From Synechocystis sp. PCC 6714 (GTDB taxonomy: Bacteria > Cyanobacteriota > Cyanobacteriia > Cyanobacteriales > Microcystaceae), in NCBI RefSeq assembly GCF_000478825.2, contig NZ_CP007542.1, positions 992,001-1,056,000 of the forward strand: 64,000 bases of DNA, written 5' to 3'. This document shows, one piece after another, positions 44,939 through 54,045 of the stretch. The notes below the pieces were generated by a model. That model ran no database searches. It worked only from the letters and a program-made list of their open reading frames with translations, and had not been told where the DNA came from. Made by a program: the position numbers and the translations under genes. Within the stretch, counting starts at the first letter, position 1, and each line of letters begins with the position of its first letter.

Positions 44939-46021
44939 CTAACGTTGCCCAAAACCCTCTCCCCGTCTGGTTTTTGTCCAGAGGAATAGTTCTCCTTTTT
45001 GTCCCCCGGCGGCCAGTTGGTGCCCTTGGGGATGCCAGGATAGACAGGCAAAGCCCTGAGAGGCTCCCCGAAAATTTTGAGCCTGGCGTTTAGCCTTTTT
45101 CCATAAATGGACACAACCGTCTGCCCCAGCCGAAGCCAATAATAGGCTATGGGGTTGAAAGCCGATGGATTGGATGGTTTCTTGATGCCCGACAAGAACG
45201 CGACCTTCCCAGCCGAGGGCCTCGTCTGCTTGTTTTTCCCAGACCACCAGGTCTTCCCCACTGGCGGATACGAGGAATGGAGCCTCCATGTTGGTAAGCC
45301 TATCTGACCAGGCAAGGTGACGAATTTTACCCGGAAAGCCGCTCATTACCCAGGGGTCAGGGTTGTCCCACTCCCATAGGGCGATGGTGCGATCCAGGTT
45401 GCCAGAGGCAATGTATTTACCATCAGACGACCAGGCGATCGCCAGAGTGGCGGAGGGAATGGTTAAGACAGAAGGGTCATCGCTCCAGTCCTCTGCTGTC
45501 CAGACTTTCACCCCCTGGTAGCCCCCGACACTTAATCCTTTGCCATCGGGTTGCCAGGCCAGGGCCAAAACAGAAGAGGCCTCAAACTTCAAAGTGGCGA
45601 CCACATCCCGGAGGTTTGCGTCCCAAATCTGGACAATTTTTCCCTGGCTAAAGGCCAGGAGATTTTGGGTGGGACTCCATGCCAAATGATCTATCCAAGT
45701 GGTGCCATTGCCCAGGGTGGCGATCCGTTCAGGGCCAGCGGGGGTAATCTGCCAAATATTAACGTGTCCATCTTGTCCCCCCGTGGCAAGATATTGACCA
45801 TCCGGGGAAAATGCCAGACAATCCACGGATTTCCCCATCACTGGCTGTAAATTTTGTCTTTCTAAACCGTTAATGGCTAATAACACCACCTCCCCGGCCC
45901 CAGAACTGGCCGCGAGGATTTTGCCATCGGGACTGTAGGCGATCGCCGTCACATAATCCGCCAGGGTGCCTTGCCAGTGGGGTTCAAACTGATCGGAGTG
46001 CCGGTTTTTTAGACGAGACAT
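44939..46021 (-). CDS. WD40-repeat protein
   Basis: A 360-residue beta-propeller with about seven WD40 blades; repeated units have the form LAFSPDGQYLATGGQDGHVNIW and AIAWSSDGKYIASGNLDRTIALW. No other domain or signal peptide. Its start overlaps the end of the COG0523 GTPase gene by 13 bp, so the two are translated together. A role in zinc homeostasis or metallochaperone scaffolding is inferred from context only. Confidence 0.88.
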   Translation of the reverse strand: MSRLKNRHSDQFEPHWQGTLADYVTAIAYSPDGKILAASSGAGEVVLLAINGLERQNLQPVMGKSVDCLAFSPDGQYLATGGQDGHVNIWQITPAGPERIATLGNGTTWIDHLAWSPTQNLLAFSQGKIVQIWDANLRDVVATLKFEASSVLALAWQPDGKGLSVGGYQGVKVWTAEDWSDDPSVLTIPSATLAIAWSSDGKYIASGNLDRTIALWEWDNPDPWVMSGFPGKIRHLAWSDRLTNMEAPFLVSASGEDLVVWEKQADEALGWEGRVLVGHQETIQSIGFQPHSLLLASAGADGCVHLWKKAKRQAQNFRGASQGFACLSWHPQGHQLAAGGQKGELFLWTKTRRGEGFGQR

Positions 46022-46980
46022 GCCCGAAAATCCTCTCTCAGTTGGGCTTCATTCAGGTTGCGACCAATGAAAACCAGTTCATTTTTGCGCTGTTCCCCCG
46101 GTTGCCAAAGGCGATCGGCCCGGCCATCAAACAGCATGTGAACCCCCTGAAAAACAAAGCGTTGGTCTTCCCCCGCAATGGTGAGAATGCCTTTCATCCG
46201 AAAAATATCTGGCCCTTGGGTTTGCAGCAACTGACCCAGCCAAGCATCCAACCTATTAGCATCTAATTCACCAGATTCCACGATCGCCACCGAACCGACA
46301 GTTTGATCATGTTCGTGGGCAGTTTCGTTTAAAATTTCCGGGTCAATCTCCAAGGCCCGCCCCAGGTCAAAGGCACGAATACCCAACAGGGCATCCATTT
46401 CCAGTTCGGCGTTACGGGTGCGGTAAATCTTGGCCAGGGCATTCATGCCGCGAATCCGTTCCTCCAGTTCGTCTAATTGATCCTCTGTAACAAGATCGGT
46501 TTTATTAAGCAGTAGCACATCGGCAAAGGCAATTTGTTCCTGGGCTTCCTCCGCCTCCCAATGCTGCCAGATATGCTTAGCATCCACCACCGTCACCACA
46601 GAATCCAGATGGGTCTGGGTCTGCACATCCTCATCCATAAAAAACGTTTGAATTACCGGAGCCGGATCGGCCAAGCCCGTTGTTTCAATCACCAGATGAT
46701 CAAACTTGTCCCGTCGCTTCATCAGATTACCGATAATCCGAATCAAGTCCCCCCGCACCGTACAGCAAATACAACCGTTGTTCATCTCAAAAATTTCTTC
46801 ATCGGCATTAATAACCAGTTGATTGTCAATGCCCACCTCCCCAAATTCATTAACAATGACCGCCACCTTCTGGCCATGTTCATGGGTGAGGATACGGTTA
46901 AGCAGGGTGGTTTTACCCGCGCCCAAATAGCCCGTCAACAGGGTAACGGGAACCGTTGTTATTGTCTCGGTTGTCACCAT
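46009..46980 (-). CDS. COG0523 (CobW/ZNG1-like) GTP-dependent metallochaperone
   Basis: A 323-residue G3E GTPase. Walker A is TGYLGAGKTTLLNRIL at about 14-30, the metal-binding CxCC motif is NNGCICCTVRGD, and the guanine motif is LLNKTDL. The C-terminal CobW_C domain follows. Members delivering zinc to client proteins are induced under zinc limitation. A Zur-like palindrome lies directly upstream (47005-47019), and znuBCA follow on the same strand upstream. Zinc is thus the likely metal. Confidence 0.92.
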   Translation of the reverse strand: MVTTETITTVPVTLLTGYLGAGKTTLLNRILTHEHGQKVAVIVNEFGEVGIDNQLVINADEEIFEMNNGCICCTVRGDLIRIIGNLMKRRDKFDHLVIETTGLADPAPVIQTFFMDEDVQTQTHLDSVVTVVDAKHIWQHWEAEEAQEQIAFADVLLLNKTDLVTEDQLDELEERIRGMNALAKIYRTRNAELEMDALLGIRAFDLGRALEIDPEILNETAHEHDQTVGSVAIVESGELDANRLDAWLGQLLQTQGPDIFRMKGILTIAGEDQRFVFQGVHMLFDGRADRLWQPGEQRKNELVFIGRNLNEAQLREDFRACLV

Positions 46981-47004
46981 AGGTTAAAATTCTATTTTTT
47001 AATA

Positions 47005-47019
47005 ATGAAAATCATTCTC
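47005..47019. promoter_or_regulatory. Zur-box-like palindrome upstream of the COG0523 gene
   Basis: TGAAAATCATTCTCA is an imperfect palindrome of the TGAtAATnATTaTCA type. It overlaps the 3' end of znuB and sits 25 bp upstream of the COG0523 start, so the COG0523-WD40 pair may have its own zinc-responsive promoter. Confidence 0.65.
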
Positions 47020-47842
47020 ATATTATACGCAATCGAGGCAAAGCCATTGCCACCAGAAAAATCGCCAACTGGGTGGTCACAATGCTGGGGCCAGAGGGTA
47101 AATTAAACGCAGCGGAAACCAGCATTCCCCCTGCTGAACTCAGTGCCCCCAGGCCGGCGGCTAGCAATAGATAGGTGGTAAAAGTCCGACTGAGTAAACG
47201 GGCAGCACAGGCGGGAATAACAACAAAAGCACTAATTAGTAACACCCCGATCGCCTTAATGGAAGTACCCACCACCAAAGACAGCAGGATAATAAAAGCC
47301 CGTCGGTGGGCCGGGGCAGAAATTCCTTGGGCAATGGCTAGGGGTTCATGGAGAGTCAGCAAAGTTTGGGATTGTAGCGTTAGCCCCACAAATAGGACAC
47401 AGACCACCAACAGGGCAGTTCCCACCAATAAATCTCCCTGATCCATGGCTAAAATATCGCCAAACAAAATACTATTGATGCCTCCCTTATATTGGCCCAC
47501 AAAGGTTAGTAAAATAATTCCGATCGCCAGGGAAGAAGAATAGACAATATTGAGCAAAGCGTCCGTCCAGAGGCGAGTATTTTCCAACAGGTAATTGACC
47601 CCCAGGGCAAACACCACGGAAAAAGGCAAAAGCATGGAGGAAGGAGTCAGACCCAGCAACAAGCCAAAACTGATCCCCAACAAAGCTGAATGGCCCAACG
47701 CATCACTAAAAAAGGATAATTGGCGCAAAACGGTAAAACTCCCCATCAATCCCCCCATCAATCCCGTCAGAATTCCCCCCAACAGGGCCCGTTGCATAAA
47801 GGGAAAATGGAATAGATTTAGGTTCTCAGCGAGGGACTGCAT
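47018..47842 (-). CDS. znuB: ZnuB, zinc ABC transporter permease
   Basis: A 274-residue ABC-3 family permease with eight or so hydrophobic helices (for example GGILTGLMGGLMGSFTVLRQLSFFSDALGHSALLG near the N-terminus, a family signature). It forms the inner-membrane channel for zinc uptake with ZnuC and ZnuA. 63 bp after znuC on the minus strand. Confidence 0.94.
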   Translation of the reverse strand: MQSLAENLNLFHFPFMQRALLGGILTGLMGGLMGSFTVLRQLSFFSDALGHSALLGISFGLLLGLTPSSMLLPFSVVFALGVNYLLENTRLWTDALLNIVYSSSLAIGIILLTFVGQYKGGINSILFGDILAMDQGDLLVGTALLVVCVLFVGLTLQSQTLLTLHEPLAIAQGISAPAHRRAFIILLSLVVGTSIKAIGVLLISAFVVIPACAARLLSRTFTTYLLLAAGLGALSSAGGMLVSAAFNLPSGPSIVTTQLAIFLVAMALPRLRII

Positions 47843-47905
47843 AGTGGATAGATTTAGTTAGAAGAGGTGTTTGTGAGGGTTGGCAAGGACCGTTCCTTAT
47901 ATCGA

Positions 47906-48676
47906 TCAATGGTGATGGCGGTAGCGCACAAACTCTGATCCGTATACCGCCACCAGGTTATCGGGGGAAAGGGCATAATCCGGAGTTCCCTGACAGCGGA
48001 TTACTCGGTTGAGGCAGAGCACCCGGTCACAGTTTTTTCGCACCATGTCCAGGTTGTGGGAAATTTGCAAAACAGCCCATCCCTGTTCCCGTTTCAGTTG
48101 ATAAATAAGGCGATAAAACTCTGATTCACTGTGGATATCCAGCCCGGCGGGGGCTTCATCCAGAATTAACAGACGGCGGGGGCGTACCACACAATAGGCC
48201 AACAATGCCCGTTTAATTTCCCCCCCAGAAAGGTTGCTAATGGGTTGGGGGCCCAAATGGAGAGCATCCACAAGATCTAGGGCCCGGTGAACCGCCAAGC
48301 GACGTTTGTGACGGTTAGCCCAAGGAAGTTTTAAGCCTAATTCATCCCACCCCAGGGCCACCAATTCATTGACGGTGATGGGAATACGGCGGTCAAAGAG
48401 AAAGTTTTGGGGCAGATAGGCGATCTGTTGTCGAACTTGGGGGGGTAGTGTTCCCCGACGGCCCAGGGGCTGTCCTAATACCAATACATGGCCTTCGTGC
48501 CGTGGTAAAACCCCCAAAATAGCTTGGATTAGAGTGCTTTTACCGGCTCCGTTGGGGCCCACAATGGCGGTATCTGTACCTTCTTTGAGGGCAAAGGAAA
48601 CATCCTGCACCGCAGGGTAGGTATCTCGGTAAACCGTCAGTCCTTCCACCACCAAAACTTCATTTCTCAAGCTCAC
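47906..48676 (-). CDS. znuC: ZnuC, zinc ABC transporter ATPase
   Basis: A 256-residue ABC ATPase. Walker A is GPNGAGKSTLIQAIL, the signature is NLSGGEIKRALLA, and Walker B is LLILDEAPAGLD. The C-terminus ends in RYRHHH, a His cluster. It lies 3 bp after znuA, so translation is coupled. Confidence 0.95.
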   Translation of the reverse strand: MSLRNEVLVVEGLTVYRDTYPAVQDVSFALKEGTDTAIVGPNGAGKSTLIQAILGVLPRHEGHVLVLGQPLGRRGTLPPQVRQQIAYLPQNFLFDRRIPITVNELVALGWDELGLKLPWANRHKRRLAVHRALDLVDALHLGPQPISNLSGGEIKRALLAYCVVRPRRLLILDEAPAGLDIHSESEFYRLIYQLKREQGWAVLQISHNLDMVRKNCDRVLCLNRVIRCQGTPDYALSPDNLVAVYGSEFVRYRHHH

Positions 48677-48679
48677 CTC

Positions 48680-49900
48680 CTAAAACCGGACTCCTAACCT
48701 TTGGGGAGCCATGGCCACAGGCTGCAGAGGCCCCAGCAGGAACCATGACTGGGGTGATGTATTGGTCGATGCACTAAAGGATGAAGCAAGGTTGCTGACG
48801 TTACTACGCATGGTAGCCAGGTAATACTCCGGGTTAACCGCTTCGGGGCCCCCAACTTCTATGGGATTAAAAATACTGACCTGAATCCCCATATCCTTGG
48901 CGATCGCCCCCAAGCTATCTTCTCCAGCACTGGGCTCGGTCAGAATGGTTTTCAGATTAGAGGCTTTCACCGTATCCATCACCCGTTTGATATCCCCTGG
49001 GGCTGGTTTATCCGCCGGCACATCCACCAGAAACTCTGCTTCTAAAGCGTAACTCTGGGCAAAGTAGGGGGCAAAATCATGGAATGCCACAAAGGTTTTC
49101 CCTGCAAAGGGGGCTAGCTTATCGGTAATTTCCCCATCTAGGGCTTCTAGTTCGGCGATAAATTTAGCGGCGTTGGCGGTGTAAATGTCTGCTCCCGCCG
49201 GATCCACTGCAATTAGCCCATCTCTAATGTTTTGCACCTGCTGGATAGCGCGCTTGGGATCAAGCCAAATGTGGGGATTGTATTGGCCATGCTGGTGATG
49301 GTGGTCGGCTTCACTGTGCTCCCCATGCTCATCGTGATCGTGACCGTGGCTATGACTGTGACCGTGACCATGGTGTTCTTCCTCTTGATTCTCCAGAACG
49401 GCAATGCCTTGACTAGAATCAATCACCACCAGCTCACCGTTTTCGGCATTGGCGATTAGGTCCTCCAAAAAGAACTCCATTTCTAAGCCATTTTTTACTA
49501 AAACACTAGAATTGGCTAGATTCCTGACGTCGGCGGGACTAGCCTGAAAGTCATGGGGATCAACGTTGGTTGGCATTAAAGGAATTACCTCGGCCCGATC
49601 GCCTACCACAGCATTGGTAAATTGAGTGATGGGTAAAATTGTGGTCATTACGATCAAATCGGTGGCTGGAGTTTCCGCTTGGGGGCTGTCGGTTTCCCTC
49701 ACGGCCTGGCCACAACCCGTAATGGCGATCGCCAGGGAAGAAACAACAAATAGTATGGTTTTGCGGATAGGAAAAATTTGAGTCAAGCTGGTCAGGGTTT
49801 CTAGCACCACCTTTTCTTGGTTGATCCGGCCCCGGAATCCCGCAGCTTTGCCTATCTTGTGACCATCTGGGAATCTTAAGGACGGGAAACTGGGAGCCAT
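48680..49900 (-). CDS. znuA: ZnuA, zinc-binding lipoprotein
   Basis: A 406-residue frame. The solute-binding domain has NVDPHDFQASPADVRNL, a His/Asp-rich loop (about residues 170-205, alternating HGH and HSH), NPHIWLDPKRAIQQV and FHDFAPYFAQSY. These provide His ligands for zinc. A lipobox (SSLAIAITGCGQ) lies at about residue 60, unusually far from the ATG at 49900, so a GTG at 49810 giving a normal signal peptide is a likely true start. A Zur-like site lies just upstream. Confidence 0.92.
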   Translation of the reverse strand: MAPSFPSLRFPDGHKIGKAAGFRGRINQEKVVLETLTSLTQIFPIRKTILFVVSSLAIAITGCGQAVRETDSPQAETPATDLIVMTTILPITQFTNAVVGDRAEVIPLMPTNVDPHDFQASPADVRNLANSSVLVKNGLEMEFFLEDLIANAENGELVVIDSSQGIAVLENQEEEHHGHGHSHSHGHDHDEHGEHSEADHHHQHGQYNPHIWLDPKRAIQQVQNIRDGLIAVDPAGADIYTANAAKFIAELEALDGEITDKLAPFAGKTFVAFHDFAPYFAQSYALEAEFLVDVPADKPAPGDIKRVMDTVKASNLKTILTEPSAGEDSLGAIAKDMGIQVSIFNPIEVGGPEAVNPEYYLATMRSNVSNLASSFSASTNTSPQSWFLLGPLQPVAMAPQRLGVRF

Positions 49901-49910
49901 GGATAAAAAA

Positions 49911-49927
49911 TGAGAATGATTATCATT
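49911..49927. promoter_or_regulatory. Zur-box-like palindrome upstream of znuA
   Basis: TGAGAATGATTATCATT resembles the cyanobacterial Zur box (TGATAATnATTATCA). It is only 10 bp upstream of the first possible znuA ATG, which fits better with translation starting at the downstream GTG. Confidence 0.75.
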
Positions 49928-50037
49928 TTGATACTACCACAGTAATTTTCAAAGGGGAAATCAAAGACGGAATCCAAAACAGTGTCCTTGATTTTTCCCT
50001 AGGTTCACCCCTGGGATGTTTTTCTGTTGAGCGTGAG

Positions 50038-50050
50038 GATAATCATTATC
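50038..50050. promoter_or_regulatory. Third Zur-like palindrome
   Basis: GATAATCATTATC is a perfect 13-bp palindrome matching the core of the Zur consensus. It lies between znuA and the truncated frame at 50076, about 110 bp from the first site. Confidence 0.7.
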
Positions 50051-50075
50051 ACCATCCATATCTATACCCGAAACC

Positions 50076-50321
50076 TTGCAGAAGTTCATTGATTTGGCGA
50101 TCACCAAGCGGGATAAGCAACGCCTCGAAATTGCTAAAGTTTCCTACAGGTTTGGGGAAGGGGACAGTGAGCAATATTTAGCCCAGTTGAGTAGCTATGG
50201 TCCGCAAAAAGCCGCAACTTTTCAAGAATGGTCACGGCTTAGCAGTCAGGTTATTAAGGTTAAAACTCAACTTCAACAATCTTTTGTAAACAATCGTCAA
50301 CACTTTTATAGTCGTTTCTAG
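50076..50321 (+). pseudogene. Hypothetical gene truncated by a MITE
   Basis: An 81-codon frame with a TTG start and helical, charged composition (AKVSYRFGEGDSEQYLAQLSS). Its final residues FYSRF and the stop are encoded by the left end of the MITE at 50307, so the original C-terminus is gone. Preceded by a Zur-like palindrome. Family unknown. Confidence 0.4.
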
Positions 50322-50401
50322 TAGGACTGAGGCAGTCGAATTCACCGAAAAGCTTGTCAATAAAGACTTAAGCAGTCTCGAAATTATTTGAAATGACTAT
50401 A
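50307..50401. repeat. 95-bp MITE, copy 1
   Basis: Starts TATAGTCGTTTC and ends GAAATGACTATA, giving short terminal inverted repeats bounded by TA. A near-identical 95-bp copy lies at 54580-54674. TA ends and TIR form suggest mobilisation by an IS630/Tc1-mariner transposase (ISY100 type), which is inference. It supplies the 3' ends of two flanking truncated frames. Confidence 0.8.
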
Positions 50402-50607
50402 GCTTCTATCAGTAAATCACTCCAATCATCAGGGGGATGACCGCTTTCCAGCATTTTCCTAAAGACTTTACAGGCATCTGTACTGCTTTCATAGGCTCGT
50501 TTCAAGTTTTCATCATTAACCCAAGCCAAAAGAATTATTTTACTTTCTTGGTGGTAGCGAAAAAATATTAGCTCTAAAATAACATTTTTGATTATTATTA
50601 ACCCCAA
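50368..50607 (-). pseudogene. YhaV-type toxin, C-terminal fragment
   Basis: FFRYHQESKIILLAWVNDENLKRAYESSTDACKVFRKMLESGHPPDDWSDLL is characteristic of the C-terminal part of YhaV RNase toxins. About 90 N-terminal residues are missing, and the final VISNNFETA is encoded by the MITE. No PrlF-type antitoxin gene is nearby. Non-functional remnant. Confidence 0.75.
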
Positions 50608-51965
50608 TGAAAACCCTGACTAATTTTTCTTCTGCTCCCCAACTTAACCGCTGTTTGGGATTAATTCAGGTTACCACCCAGGCGATCGCCGTTGTGGGGC
50701 CAACCATAACCGCTGTGATCAACATTCCCCAGGTCTATCTCAGTTCCGGGAACAGTAGTTGGCTCACTTACCTGATTGCCTGCCTTTGTATTTTGTTAGT
50801 GTCCCAGGTGCTGATCACCTTTGCTAAGCAGGAAGCGGGGACAGCGGGCTTAGCTGCCTATGTTCTGCAGGGTTTGGGAGTAACTTTTGCACGGTTAACG
50901 GGCTGGTTGCTCTTACTGGCCTATGGCGGCTTTGGCATACTACTGCTAGCCATGGCCAGTCAAAGTTTTGCAATTCTGATGGGGATGGCCGGACTCAAAT
51001 TTCCTCTGTGGTTTTTTGTTGTGCTTTTGGGGGGAATAATTTGGTGGCTGGTGTCACGGGATGTGCGAGTATCCAATGGAATGATGTTAGTTTTAGAAAG
51101 TCTTTCAATTATTATAATTTTCTGGCTATGTAGCATTATTTTATTCCACCATAGTATTAAATTTGATTTGTCAGAATTTCAACTCACCAGCGCCACAGGC
51201 AACCAAGTACGTTCGGGCTTAATGATTGCTTTTTTGAGTTTTGTGGGATTTGAAAGTGCAGCTACCCTAGGACGTGAATCTCTCCATCCCCTCAGGGATA
51301 TTCCTAAAGCTCTACGGATTGCTACTTTGCTCCCAGGGGGACTATTTTTAGTTTGGGCTTATGTTTTAGGACTAGGTTTTAAAGCAGCTCCCAGCAATAT
51401 TCTCAACTCAGCTAGTCCCCTCGTTAGTCTCGGAGATTTTTTGCAAATTCCGACGGCGGCGGTGGTGATTAGTTTTAGCGCTTGTGTTTGTTTTTTAAGT
51501 GCGAGTTTAGGGGCATTCAGTGCCCTGGCTAGGGTTGGCTTAAGTTTAGGGAAAGAAAAAATTCTTCCTCCATTCAGCACCACAATTCATCCTGATTTCC
51601 ACACTCCGATAGGCTCCTTAAAACTAGGATTAGGGATTTGTATTCTGGGTACTTTGGTCCTGTTGGCAACGGGGTTAAAACCCAACGACATTAACGATAT
51701 TTGTGGTACTTTTGGGACTTTGGCATTGTTGTTGGTCTATAGTCTTGTTTCCATTTCCCTACTGCGAGACCACTATCGCCGTGGTATCCTTTCCCATTCC
51801 ATTTTAATACTTGGTATTGCAACAATTCTACTATTAGCAACTGCCACCATTGCTTTTTTAAGTGGGCTAAATCAAGGGGACTTGATCAATACAGTGTTGA
51901 TTTTCTTTGTTCTAATGGTTCTGGGCATTGGAATAATTGCTCGCCAAGGCGGTGGCCACCCCTGA
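50607..51965 (+). CDS. APC-superfamily amino acid permease
   Basis: A 452-residue integral membrane protein with 12 predicted helices. The N-terminal helix region GLIQVTTQAIAVVGPTITAVINIPQVYL and the central FLSFVGFESAATLGRES (helix 6) are hallmarks of the amino acid-polyamine-organocation permeases. Substrate unknown. ATG 50607 lies at the edge of the opposing YhaV fragment. Confidence 0.85.
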   Translation: MKTLTNFSSAPQLNRCLGLIQVTTQAIAVVGPTITAVINIPQVYLSSGNSSWLTYLIACLCILLVSQVLITFAKQEAGTAGLAAYVLQGLGVTFARLTGWLLLLAYGGFGILLLAMASQSFAILMGMAGLKFPLWFFVVLLGGIIWWLVSRDVRVSNGMMLVLESLSIIIIFWLCSIILFHHSIKFDLSEFQLTSATGNQVRSGLMIAFLSFVGFESAATLGRESLHPLRDIPKALRIATLLPGGLFLVWAYVLGLGFKAAPSNILNSASPLVSLGDFLQIPTAAVVISFSACVCFLSASLGAFSALARVGLSLGKEKILPPFSTTIHPDFHTPIGSLKLGLGICILGTLVLLATGLKPNDINDICGTFGTLALLLVYSLVSISLLRDHYRRGILSHSILILGIATILLLATATIAFLSGLNQGDLINTVLIFFVLMVLGIGIIARQGGGHP

Positions 51966-52157
51966 AAATTGGAGAAAAATCGAGTCTGCTTTCTAGGGAA
52001 AGTTGAGGGGAGGTCTTGCCAGTCTCTGCCCGCATTCTTAACGTATGGTATTTCCCTCTAGGGGGCGTCCCCTAGACTCCGCAAGCTGTTTAAATCTGGA
52101 ATGCTTATCATCGGGCATCAGCATCGTTAAAGTTACTACGGATAGGTACCTCAAATT

Positions 52158-52688
52158 TTAATTATTTTGATCAGCAACGAATTTATTAACCAGTTCAACA
52201 TCAATATCTAACTCCTTGGCAATTTCGGCGATCGTAAGGCCCAATTTTTTCAGCAGGGGTATGGTTTCCAGCTTTGCCTCCAGCCGACCTTCTAGTTTCC
52301 CTTCCAGTTTGCCCTTGAGTAAGCCCCGTTGTTCCCCTTCCCGTAAGATTTCTTGATAGACAGCGAATTCCTTCATGATTTCACTCCTTAAAATTGTTCT
52401 AATAAACTCAGGGCTCAGCAGAATTCCTCCAAAAACAGAAGTTGCTGCCATCAGATTTGCCTTAACTCGATTATCCTCAATCTTTTCCAACGCAGTCGCC
52501 ACTTCCCTTAATTTTAATGCGGGGTCAGAGGTCTGCGTCAATACTGCTAGGGGCAATAACCCTGGACTCTGAAGAAATACCTCTGATGGTTGCTCCCAAA
52601 GCCGAATCGCTTGATAACGATGTACAGTCTCCCCCACTTGAAAACTGTCCTGATAAACCAAGTCATTACTACTGGGTTTCAAGGCCAT
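52158..52688 (-). pseudogene. Rpn/PD-(D/E)XK-type transposase-related protein, C-terminal part
   Basis: 176 residues matching the C-terminal half of Rpn-family/DUF4351-like proteins: SFQVGETVHRYQAIRLWEQPSEVFLQSPGLLPLAVLTQT and a repeated KGKLEGKLEGRLEAKLE stretch. The N-terminal nuclease core is absent, and its start overlaps the end of the potassium channel gene by 20 bp. Probably a truncated gene. Confidence 0.65.
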
Positions 52689-53628
52689 AAGGTTCTGTTA
52701 AATGAAAATTGTCCATATTGATAAACCATTGACCTTCTGGGGTTTGATGAAAAATATCCACAAAACGATGCTGCCAACGAATATCTGCCTCCTCATAAAC
52801 GTAACGACTGTGAATGGTTTGAGAAAAACTTTCATCTAAGCCGGTGAAACTAATCCAAAGTTCTAATCTTAGTTGTTTATTTGTTGCTTCCAAAACCCCA
52901 TAAAGTGGGCTATTACTGTCTATAGGATGCATAACTAACCAACTTAAACCGAAAACTGGAGTGTGAGAACGTAATAAGTTTAAATCATAAAAACGGCGCA
53001 TTTTATGTCCTTCTTGGCTTTGCTCATCGCGAACTAAACTGACTCTAATTTGGGCTTCTAAAATACGATTATCCCTTTGATTAGCAGCGCGAAACATTAA
53101 TGTTGGGATATTTTCAAAGGGGCAAACCACAGCAACTTCACTAAATAAGACCCTGGAGGTGGGTTTGGCAAAACGTGAAAACATTAATCCCGTTAAAATA
53201 GCCAGGCTGATCAATCCAACAAAAATTTCCACACTGACAACGATGTGAGCGAGCACAGTTTGGGGATACATAGAACCATATCCCACCGTTGAAAGAGTTT
53301 GAATACTAAAAAAAAATAGATCTAAAAATGATCCAGGTTTAGCATTAGCAATACCGTCTCCAATTAAGGAAAAAACTAGAGCAAAAAAGACATTTAAACC
53401 AAAATAAAAAAAGCCGACAGTCGCCAAAAATTTTGGCCAAGAAAGTACGAGTAACCAATGATATAGATCTGTCTTCATTGCCTGGGATTCTCTATGCCTA
53501 GGATTCCCTGATCGAATCGGACGCTGGTGGCGGATTGGATTTGCATAAGGAGTCGGCTTTAGTCCATGGGATTTACGCCAACGCCAAGGAAAGGGAAATT
53601 TCATCAATATTTTCCAGCCATCATTCAT
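52669..53628 (-). CDS. KirBac-like inward-rectifier potassium channel
   Basis: A 319-residue channel. Two membrane helices flank the pore loop, with the selectivity filter IQTLSTVGYGSMYP. The C-terminal ~170 residues form the immunoglobulin-like cytoplasmic domain of Kir channels (RVSLVRDEQSQEGHKMRRFYDLNLLRSHTPVF, then HPIDSNSPLYG). The first ~45 residues are basic and perhaps not all translated; an internal ATG (residue 51, MKTDLYHW) is possible. Confidence 0.9.
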   Translation of the reverse strand: MNDGWKILMKFPFPWRWRKSHGLKPTPYANPIRHQRPIRSGNPRHRESQAMKTDLYHWLLVLSWPKFLATVGFFYFGLNVFFALVFSLIGDGIANAKPGSFLDLFFFSIQTLSTVGYGSMYPQTVLAHIVVSVEIFVGLISLAILTGLMFSRFAKPTSRVLFSEVAVVCPFENIPTLMFRAANQRDNRILEAQIRVSLVRDEQSQEGHKMRRFYDLNLLRSHTPVFGLSWLVMHPIDSNSPLYGVLEATNKQLRLELWISFTGLDESFSQTIHSRYVYEEADIRWQHRFVDIFHQTPEGQWFINMDNFHLTEPYGLETQ

Positions 53629-54045
53629 TTAAATCACCTTTACAATAAGCGATCGCCTAGAGATCTGCTATGCAGTGCGCCCGTTAGTAGCTCAGTAAGC
53701 CTGAAGGTCGAGAACTTTGGCAACAATTACAAAGGGTTAATGGCGATCGCCTAACCATGGATTTACTCGGATGGAGTTACAGTTTCGTAAAGATTGGTTA
53801 CAGACTGATCCAGGTTAGTGCTCTTTACAGTGCCTTAATCTGCCTAACACGCTTTTGGAAGTAGATATACAGAAAGTTTCTGTATAATCCTTAGTTAGTC
53901 CTCTCATCTACGTGATTTTGTTAGTATCAAAAGAATTTGGAATCAACTAACTGGATTGAAGGTCAAGCTACGATTTACTGTCGCGCTAATCAAGCCAGAT
54001 TGACGGTGGCTATAACTTCACCGTTAGGCTAATTTCGAAAAAAAC
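53629..54045. other. Intergenic region with a short dispersed repeat
   Basis: No gene supported. At 53650-53681 the sequence GCGATCGCCTAGAGATCTGC and following TATGCAGTGCGCC resembles 54490-54522 (GCGATCTCGCAGAGATCCGC...). These are HIP1-containing palindromic repeats common in cyanobacteria. Confidence 0.5.

Noticed and set aside
47175-47861. Plus-strand frames inside znuB
   Set aside because: Shadows of a hydrophobic permease gene; Lys/Asn/Pro-rich and without motifs.
53682-53745. Possible tRNA because of a TAGCTCAGT-like string
   Set aside because: No acceptor stem, anticodon arm or T-arm can be formed around it.
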